This document shows positions 39,990 to 45,501 of a stretch of DNA of 45,501 nt, in pieces. Position 1 is the first letter of the stretch, and every line of letters starts with the position of its first letter. A program made the translations under genes and the position numbers. A model generated the notes under the pieces. The model searched no databases. It was not told where the DNA came from and saw nothing but the letters and a program-made list of their open reading frames with translations. The stretch is from Prochlorococcus sp. AG-402-G10 (GTDB taxonomy: Bacteria; Cyanobacteriota; Cyanobacteriia; PCC-6307; Cyanobiaceae), in the NCBI GenBank assembly GCA_003279445.1, contig QCHT01000012.1, forward strand, positions 1 through 45,501, read 5' to 3'.

Positions 39990-40217
39990 TTATTTTACTT
40001 GATAAACCTTTGATCGCCCATTGCATTTTCTGACAGCCCAATTAATTGGAGCTTTCACACTTTCTTGCTCAATACAAAAACTTTGATATCTGGCCCATTT
40101 GGCTACTGGGCGAAGACTCAATGCAATTAAGGAAAGGCTTAAGGCACATAAAAGTAAAGCAAGGCCAGCGAAAACTCTTGCTAAATCAAAGTTGCTCTTG
40201 TCTTCAGCTTCAGGCAT
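39990..40217 (-). CDS. CNGG-type two-cysteine membrane protein, member 3
   Basis: 75 residues from ATG 40217 (ATG 40265 opens a longer frame with poor sense). Helix R-V-F-A-G-L-A-L-L-L-C-A-L-S-L-S then F-C-I-E-Q-E...W-A-V-R-K-C-N-G-R. Matches the C...V-x-x-C-N-G end of members 1 and 2. Confidence 0.65.
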   Translation of the reverse strand: MPEAEDKSNFDLARVFAGLALLLCALSLSLIALSLRPVAKWARYQSFCIEQESVKAPINWAVRKCNGRSKVYQVK

Positions 40218-40430
40218 TCTAATTAATGGTATTCCCTCAACTAGAAATACCATTATTAACACCATCGTGCTTAAGCATCATACTTGGGTTGACTTAATGA
40301 AGCGTTTCAGTACCGCCTATGTTTTTCGTTGTCTCAACTTAGAGCGACTTTAAATGGTTTTTTATATTGAATTATCTTGATAAAGCAACCCTAAAAGAGC
40401 GAAGCTTGAATAAGTAGCCAACCGATTTAA

Positions 40431-40952
40431 ATGCCTTCTTTTGTAACTTTGCTTTTATATCTTCTTGCTGGAGCATCCTTGGGCTCTCTTTTGCTTCTAA
40501 CTGGGATTCCTGCAGCTCCCCTTTTAGGAGCTATTTTAGGAGCTGGCTTGTTAAGTATTAGTGGCAAACTTGAAGTTGCAGCCTGGCCTTTAGGCACAAA
40601 AACAGTTCTTGGAATAGCAATAGGAACAGTTATTGGGACTGGACTAAATAGAGAAACATTGACGGAATTGCAGTCGCTTTGGAAGCCTGCCTTAATTATT
40701 ACTTTTACACTTCTAATAAGCGGGGTCTTGGTCGGACTTTTGATTAGTCGATTTCTTGGAGTAGATACAGTCGTAGCTTTACTCGGTGCCGCACCGGGAG
40801 GGACTATAGGGATGAGTCTTGTCGGGGAAGAATTTGGCGTTGGGGCTGCTGTTGCGGCCTTGCATGCAGTTAGATTGATAACAGTTCTCTTCTTGATACC
40901 TGCAATAGTGAATTTACTCGCCCCGCTTGGGAGCTTTGGTGCAACTAAATAA
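40431..40952 (+). CDS. AbrB-family membrane protein (half-length)
   Basis: 173 residues with five or so helices: T-G-I-P-A-A-P-L-L-G-A-I-L-G-A-G, G-T-V-I-G-T-G-L-N, and A-A-P-G-G-T-I-G-M-S. This is one of the two duplicated halves of PF05145 (AbrB duplication membrane proteins). Full-length relatives have about 350 residues, so here a single half functions alone or as a dimer. Substrate unknown. ATG 40431; the next plus-strand gene is 41285. Confidence 0.85.
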   Translation: MPSFVTLLLYLLAGASLGSLLLLTGIPAAPLLGAILGAGLLSISGKLEVAAWPLGTKTVLGIAIGTVIGTGLNRETLTELQSLWKPALIITFTLLISGVLVGLLISRFLGVDTVVALLGAAPGGTIGMSLVGEEFGVGAAVAALHAVRLITVLFLIPAIVNLLAPLGSFGATK

Positions 40953-41072
40953 TTGTTGCTCTGTTCTGGCTAAAAGCCAACAAATACCTAAATAAGGATG
41001 TTCCGGTACTAAATTAATTTTGAGTTGTGAGATTTAATTATTTTTCTCTCGATGTACTTTTAAAATATTTCT

Positions 41073-41150
41073 ATGATGCTTGGGCTTCTAATATCAGTAA
41101 GCCTTTTTCCTTTGTTTGTAGGCAGTTTGCATTTAGAACAACTTCCTTGA
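41073..41150 (+). CDS. 25-residue hydrophobic ORF
   Basis: M-M-L-G-L-L-I-S-V-S-L-F-P-L-F-V-G. A lone hydrophobic peptide; could be chance. Nothing else in 40953-41284. Confidence 0.25.
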   Translation: MMLGLLISVSLFPLFVGSLHLEQLP

Positions 41151-41284
41151 GTAACCTTCAAATTAAATAGGTTTTGCAGCATTCTTGTTCAGAATTCTTT
41201 GTCTGAGAGTTAGTGTTAAAAGATTTTATGCTTTAAACCCTTGCGAAATTTTTTAATCGGATTAACTTTGTAACAAGTTATACG

Positions 41285-41527
41285 TTGACAAAATTGCCTA
41301 AACAGCAATCCAAATTAGTTTCTGTACCCTGGGATTCAGCAAAAGAAAGTCGAAAGACATGGGTCCTCAAGAAAGGAGCAGAGCAAGTTAGATTTAGTAG
41401 GTGTCCAATGGACAATAGTTCTTTTAATGTTCAAAAGGATAGTGATCGTACCCTTACGCTTCAATCATTTCAAGCAAGGGATACCTATAGGAAATTAATA
41501 GAGAATGGCTATAAACTGAGATCTTGA
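41285..41527 (+). CDS. Hypothetical protein (TTG start)
   Basis: 80 residues opening at TTG 41285. W-V-L-K-K-G-A-E-Q-V-R-F-S then Q-A-R-D-T-Y-R-K-L-I-E-N-G-Y, similar in style to DUF1651 endings (A-x-x-x-W-x-x-L-I-x-x-G-W) but not convincing. Soluble. Confidence 0.5.
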   Translation: MTKLPKQQSKLVSVPWDSAKESRKTWVLKKGAEQVRFSRCPMDNSSFNVQKDSDRTLTLQSFQARDTYRKLIENGYKLRS

Positions 41528-41737
41528 ATACTACCCTGAAGACCCAGGCTTAGTTTTATAAGTGATGGAAATATTCCTTGATAGGTCCCTTGCTATAAAA
41601 AAAATAATCTTTGCTTCGTTAGTTTGAATGAATAAAGCTCAGGAATAACCCAACTAAAAAAGACGTAATTAGAGTCTAGGACTATTAATATAATCTATGC
41701 GAATCGACTATTCTTTCTTTCTTGCATGGATCATTAT

Positions 41738-41866
41738 TTATTTTCCTTGAGGAGACCCTGCATCAACTGTCCATGAGATATATCTAATTGTGCATGCTAC
41801 TAAACCAGTAATTACTGACATCTCAAGATTTACGTGAGTCGCAACAAAGGTGTTAGAGCTATCCAT
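41738..41866 (-). CDS. 42-residue hypothetical protein
   Basis: M-D-S-S-N-T-F-V-A-T-H-V-N-L-E-M then M-S-V-I-T-G-L-V-A-C-T-I. Weakly hydrophobic middle. Unknown. Confidence 0.4.
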   Translation of the reverse strand: MDSSNTFVATHVNLEMSVITGLVACTIRYISWTVDAGSPQGK

Positions 41867-42022
41867 TTGAAGAATCAATGGATGCAATAAAACATACTTC
41901 TTCAATATTAGGCAGTATGTTATGTTGCTTAGTTCTGTTAACTCTTACGAAGAATGCGAGACCTGTCTAAAATATTTGGATGAAAGCAAAAGGAGCATGC
42001 GAGAAACTTAATTAAAACCAGA

Positions 42023-42967
42023 ATGCGTATAGACCACCATATAGATGCCTTTAGAAATGTATCCTTGTCTTTGCTCATGAAAAACCTTTTCCCTTTGACT
42101 GTCTTTCTTGGACTATCAAATGTAATAAGCTGTCCCCAAATTTTTGCAGGTGAGGTTAGTTATAAATTAATAAATGGTGACACTATAACTGGTAATCTTA
42201 TGGAAGAATTAAGTTCCGAAAAGATTAAGGTAATTAATCACCCTAACCTTGGGATAATTGAGATAAGTCAATCTTCAATTAGATCAGGAACCACCACCAA
42301 GAATTGGCAATCATCTGTAAATATTGGATTCTCTGGCTCAACAGCAGGTGCAAATAATGAATTTGACTATTCCTTCGAGGGCAAGACAATATACTCTCTT
42401 GATAAAAATACTTTGGAAGTTAATGCATCAGTAGAAAATAAGAAAAGTAATAAAGACGTTATATCAAGGAAAGGTGCAGTTGATGTTCGCTATGATCGAT
42501 TTTTTGGAAAACTATCTAGTCTATACTCCTATACAGATTATAAATTAAATACATTAAATACAGTTGGAGTAAATGAATTAACTACTTCAATAGGTGTTGC
42601 AAGGAAAATTCTGAATGGGGAAAAACATAAATTATCCTTTTCTATAGGTCCAGGTATTAATTTTTATAGTGGAGGTAGCCTCTGCTCTATTGATAAGGAC
42701 TGTGATAAGTTGATTCCAGCAACTCTCCTCTCAACTTCTTACCAAATAGATTTAACTAGCAAGATTTCTTTAGAACTAGATGATACTTTCTCGACGGCTT
42801 TTTCTTCAAATACTAAAATTGGAAATGATTTCTCGACAACCCTTCGGTATTACCCAATGAAAGATTCTAAGTTCAATACATCTTTAAAATACGAGATAAA
42901 TTATGATAGTGAAATTAAACCAAGTACTGATCGTGGGTATAAATTTCTGCTAGGAACAACTTTTTGA
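42023..42967 (+). CDS. DUF481 family outer-membrane protein
   Basis: 314 residues from ATG 42023; ATG 42077 (M-K-N-L-F-P) starts a cleaner signal peptide with cleavage near Q-I-F-A-G. Next comes a small SH3-like part (I-N-G-D-T-I-T-G-N-L), then alternating beta strands for a barrel typical of DUF481 (YdiY), ending in Phe as outer-membrane barrels do (G-T-T-F). Localisation: outer membrane. Function unknown. AT-rich like its surroundings. Confidence 0.85.
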   Translation: MRIDHHIDAFRNVSLSLLMKNLFPLTVFLGLSNVISCPQIFAGEVSYKLINGDTITGNLMEELSSEKIKVINHPNLGIIEISQSSIRSGTTTKNWQSSVNIGFSGSTAGANNEFDYSFEGKTIYSLDKNTLEVNASVENKKSNKDVISRKGAVDVRYDRFFGKLSSLYSYTDYKLNTLNTVGVNELTTSIGVARKILNGEKHKLSFSIGPGINFYSGGSLCSIDKDCDKLIPATLLSTSYQIDLTSKISLELDDTFSTAFSSNTKIGNDFSTTLRYYPMKDSKFNTSLKYEINYDSEIKPSTDRGYKFLLGTTF

Positions 42968-43029
42968 TCTATTGATATATTTGACTCTTCTCAATTTACC
43001 GTTACAAATGGATAAAGCTATTTTAAAAT

Positions 43030-43164
43030 ATGTTTCGTTTGATTGAGCTTCAAGAATTTGCTTTTTTAGCCCTTGCTATCTATATCCTTCATATAAGCAC
43101 AAAATCTGAAAAGGGATTGTGGAGAATTACTGCCTCAAGAGCTGATAAGCTTAGAAAAATGTGA
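43030..43164 (+). CDS. 44-residue membrane microprotein
   Basis: M-F-R-L-I-E-L-Q-E-F-A-F-L-A-L-A-I-Y-I-L and a basic tail (S-R-A-D-K-L-R-K-M). It follows DUF481 by 62 bases. Unknown. Confidence 0.5.
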   Translation: MFRLIELQEFAFLALAIYILHISTKSEKGLWRITASRADKLRKM

Positions 43165-43359
43165 TTTATTTACAAGTACTTTTGTACCCTTTTCATTTTT
43201 AACTATGAGCTCCCTTAGCTGAGATTTATTTAGCAAAAGGTATTTTTACTTAAAAAGATTCCTGTATAGCCAATGGTTTTCTGAAGATTGTATTAATTCT
43301 TGCAATAGGGTTTGAATTATTAGCTACTTTAAGAACAGTTTAATTACGGAGGTGATCCA

Positions 43360-43461
43360 TTGTCGTATCTACCGATCGGACAACTGTCAATGGGAATCAA
43401 ATCAATTGACTTTTCACTGACTACTGCCTTGAAAGGTTTAATGATTAATAGGTTTATATAG
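43360..43461 (+). CDS. 33-residue ORF with a perfect 12-base ribosome-binding site
   Basis: GGAGGTGATCCA (43348-43359) is the exact complement of the 3' end of 16S rRNA (TGGATCACCTCC). TTG 43360 starts 7 bases after GGAGG, and the frame runs to TAG 43459. The peptide is short and unrecognised. The exact match could be coincidence, but the spacing is optimal. Confidence 0.4.
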   Translation: MSYLPIGQLSMGIKSIDFSLTTALKGLMINRFI

Positions 43462-43520
43462 CATCTTGAATTAGACCTATTGATTAAGGAGCTTGTTGCT
43501 TTGCAACGGCTCCTTTTTTT
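43447..43520 (+). terminator. Two hairpins ending in a strong intrinsic terminator
   Basis: AATAGGT/ACCTATT (43447-43453, 43475-43481), then GGAGC..GTTGC / GCAAC..GCTCC (43488-43513) followed by T7 (43514-43520). It ends a plus-strand transcript, possibly a small RNA including the 33-residue ORF. Confidence 0.7.
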
Positions 43521-43798
43521 ATGACTATTTTCATTAGGTGCCGTTATCTATCAAAGTAAGTGCTAGCTATAAAACTCTCCAATTCTATTGAGTTTCCTTT
43601 GTGCAAGGAAGAATATTCACGATGGACTTGATTGAATTGCTAGTACGGCTAAATTTGATATTTAATTTAATTCAATAGTATTTTTTGATTTCATTGATGA
43701 TTCTTTTACAAAGGGTGATGAGAGATAATTTAGACGTAAATATAAAGATAGAATTAACGTTGTTACTTTAAAAAATTGCTGAGGTTGTTGGAAAGCAT

Positions 43799-43894
43799 AT
43801 GAATAAAGAGTCTTGGATCACAGTAGTTGTTTACATTTATATGGCGAGTGTATTGCTTGCTTTATTTCTTTGGGTCTATAGATTTATAGTTTAG
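43799..43894 (+). CDS. 31-residue membrane microprotein
   Basis: M-N-K-E-S-W-I-T-V-V-V-Y-I-Y then a Leu-rich core and V-Y-R-F-I-V. One helix. Unknown. Confidence 0.45.
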   Translation: MNKESWITVVVYIYMASVLLALFLWVYRFIV

Positions 43895-44323
43895 GTCAGA
43901 CTTGGAAAATGAAAAACCTCTATTATATTTTTGCTTTTAAGCAGAATTAACTTATTACATTCTAAGTGCCAAGGCAGTCTTTGCTTTTCTAAATTTTCAT
44001 TGTGATGAGTTCGAATACCTGATCTTTTAAACAAAAGGTGGTGCTTCTCTGATTCCTGCTATGAATGCCATAGCTACTTCAAAAGCTAGCAAAGTAGATG
44101 TTTTCTCATCGGATCAAAGATGCATTGAACATATCTAACTTCCCTAGAAGAGTTGTTGGAGAATACTTGTAATCACGAAGAATCTTTTCTCAATCTTAAA
44201 AATATTGAGCATGAAGGATTCCTTGAAATAGCTTTCGACATTTTTTTCTTAGCTCTCTATTGCATTCACTGAACAGTCACACCATAATTTAGGTAATAGC
44301 TGCTTTTTGCATCTCCTTAGTTT
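43895..44323. other. Gene-poor stretch with coding-like fragments
   Basis: A 25-codon ORF near 44062 and a start-less frame near 44140-44273 (L-E-E-L-L-E-N-T-C-N-H-E-E-S-F-L-N-L) are seen. No product can be named. Confidence 0.35.
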
Positions 44324-44677
44324 ATGTCCCTTTTGCCATCCCTTGCATCGAAAAAGAAGCTATCAGATCTAGATCTGGATCTAGAACAGTTTGGGTATTC
44401 ATCAGAAGCCACTTCAAGTATTTCTTTAAATAAAATAGTTTCTTATACGACTCTATCGGATGGATTTAATAAGTATCAAAGCTTCTCAGCAGTTGTAGAT
44501 AATGTTATATCTACTTTTATCCTCATTTTTATTTATTTCTGTATTGCTTTAGAAGAGCTTGAATGGCTTCTTTCGTCAGATGATAAAAAAGATTCGGTGA
44601 AAATTATTGATGATAGTGGTTGGAACATCTATAAGGCATTGCCACGTTTATTAAATAGAAAAAGTAATGGAGTTTAG
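44324..44677 (+). CDS. Hypothetical membrane protein
   Basis: 117 residues: polar N-terminal half (D-L-D-L-D-L-E-Q-F-G-Y-S-S-E) and one central helix (S-T-F-I-L-I-F-I-Y-F-C-I-A-L), then an acidic and a basic tail. ATG 44324. No family recognised. Confidence 0.55.
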   Translation: MSLLPSLASKKKLSDLDLDLEQFGYSSEATSSISLNKIVSYTTLSDGFNKYQSFSAVVDNVISTFILIFIYFCIALEELEWLLSSDDKKDSVKIIDDSGWNIYKALPRLLNRKSNGV

Positions 44678-44704
44678 CTTACCTATTTAATATCTATTTT
44701 GCGC

Positions 44705-45079
44705 TCAGTTTCTTGTGCTGGGTGACTGGTAAATCTTTTTAATTATTTTACTACTAGAAGCATTTATAGCTTCTAGAGATGAACCTATAGCATTATCTGA
44801 CTTCGACAACCTTGGAAGCTTACTGAATACTTGTCTCCCTGAAGCTGTTAACCCTTTTATAGATGTAATTATTCTATTAGAGGTTTTCGATATTCTTTCG
44901 GTCATTTCTACCCCTGAAGCTTTTAAACTTTCAAGAGATGAGCTAAATGCATTATCTGACTTAGGTATTTGTATTTTGTAAATTTTACCGAATATCGCAT
45001 CTCCCGATGACTTTAGAATCCCTAAGGAAGAACCAATCGCATTCTCTTCGGTGGTTTTTTTATATTCACTGTTCTCCAT
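44705..45079 (-). CDS. Internally repeated hypothetical protein
   Basis: 124 residues made of four imperfect repeats of 25-33 residues. Each has D/E-N-A-x-x-S-S-L-x-x-L or S-x-x-x-x-I-K-G-L followed by K/T-A-S-G and a basic amphipathic helix. No membrane segment or signal. No family recognised. Likely an extended helical or amyloid-like scaffold (inference). ATG 45079. Confidence 0.6.
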   Translation of the reverse strand: MENSEYKKTTEENAIGSSLGILKSSGDAIFGKIYKIQIPKSDNAFSSSLESLKASGVEMTERISKTSNRIITSIKGLTASGRQVFSKLPRLSKSDNAIGSSLEAINASSSKIIKKIYQSPSTRN

Positions 45080-45413
45080 TACATGAACCGTATAGAACTT
45101 TCAGTTTAAGAATAATAGATTAACGGAAGATTGCTAGTACTAGAGTTATTAGTTTTTACATCAGCTCTTGTTTGATTGGAATAATCTTTTTAGCCCCTAT
45201 TTGAGCGGACCTCTATTTAACTAACTACAATTTAGCTTCTAAGTTGACTGCCTACATAGCTATTAATTACCCTATTGCCTATATTTACCAAATGTAAAGT
45301 GTATAGCTAAGTCATAATCCTAAGACATGCTTTAGCATTCTCTCAAAGACTCTCTAATTTATAAATCTTGAAAGCCTTTAGTTTTTTGTTGACTCTTCTC
45401 CTTATGTTGTGAG
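45080..45413. other. Non-coding stretch
   Basis: AT-rich. I see no coding or structural signal. Confidence 0.4.
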
Positions 45414-45501
45414 CTATATGAAGCGATCTTCATTGGATTCTTCTTCAAATAACTCTTCATTGTAATTAATTTCTTCGTTTTCTTCTTCAAATAACTCTGC
45501 A
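45414..45501 (-). CDS. C-terminal end of an acidic repeat protein (partial)
   Basis: The last 28 codons of a gene running off the window edge: two A/N-E-E-L-F-E-E-E units separated by N-E-E-I-N-Y, ending D-R-F-I. Strongly acidic. Product unknown. Confidence 0.5.
   Translation of the reverse strand, partial: AELFEEENEEINYNEELFEEESNEDRFI

Noticed and set aside
1-45501. CRISPR array, prophage, IS element
   Set aside because: No regularly spaced direct repeats, transposase or capsid genes were recognised.

Overview
The window looks like a chromosomal accessory stretch of a marine picocyanobacterium, most likely Prochlorococcus and probably a low-light clade. The base composition is AT-rich (about 36-38% GC by eye). 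It holds a tandem cluster of high-light-inducible (hli) microproteins, a Yfr2-family small RNA, a T4-type pyrimidine-dimer glycosylase, and many Prochlorococcus-style short membrane proteins. I recognise no rRNA, tRNA, IS element or CRISPR array.

Layout. 1-3.9 kb: a DUF3764 protein, a structured RNA (copy 1 of 2), an AEC transporter, small unknown genes and a decayed rubredoxin-like sequence. 4-10.1 kb: an SDR oxidoreductase, small genes, a tandem DUF2811 pair, a heavily broken second dnaB-like gene, an RHH-like gene and an aldo/keto reductase. 10.2-12.9 kb: the glycosylase, the hli cluster, a second rubredoxin relic and the Yfr2 RNA. 13-17.5 kb: a gene graveyard (histidine-kinase ATPase, murA, OsmC and others) with GtrA, DUF2905 and a His-rich lipoprotein still intact. 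17.8-27.5 kb: SelO, which is conspicuously GC-rich, a recombinase-like fragment, DUF2237, DUF4278, DUF1651 and about fifteen small proteins. 27.6-45.5 kb: a potassium channel, a Cas4-like Fe-S nuclease, a TrpD-like enzyme, DUF1543, DUF1330, the second copy of the structured RNA, a beta-hydroxyacid dehydrogenase, a DCC-family protein, a half-length AbrB-type transporter, a DUF481 outer-membrane protein and more microproteins.

Functional themes. The best understood block is photoprotection and light-damage repair: hli proteins and T4-type endonuclease V. Redox enzymes (SDR, AKR, DCC, SelO) form a second group. Many genes encode peptides under 60 residues, several in translationally coupled pairs (ATGA or TAATG junctions). 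At least ten loci are recognisable only after correcting a stop or a one-base shift, so the region is decaying, or the sequence carries some homopolymer errors. The most novel observation is the two-copy RNA near 0.5 and 34.8 kb: its copies lie on opposite strands, share promoter spacing, and show compensatory changes in the terminal stem.
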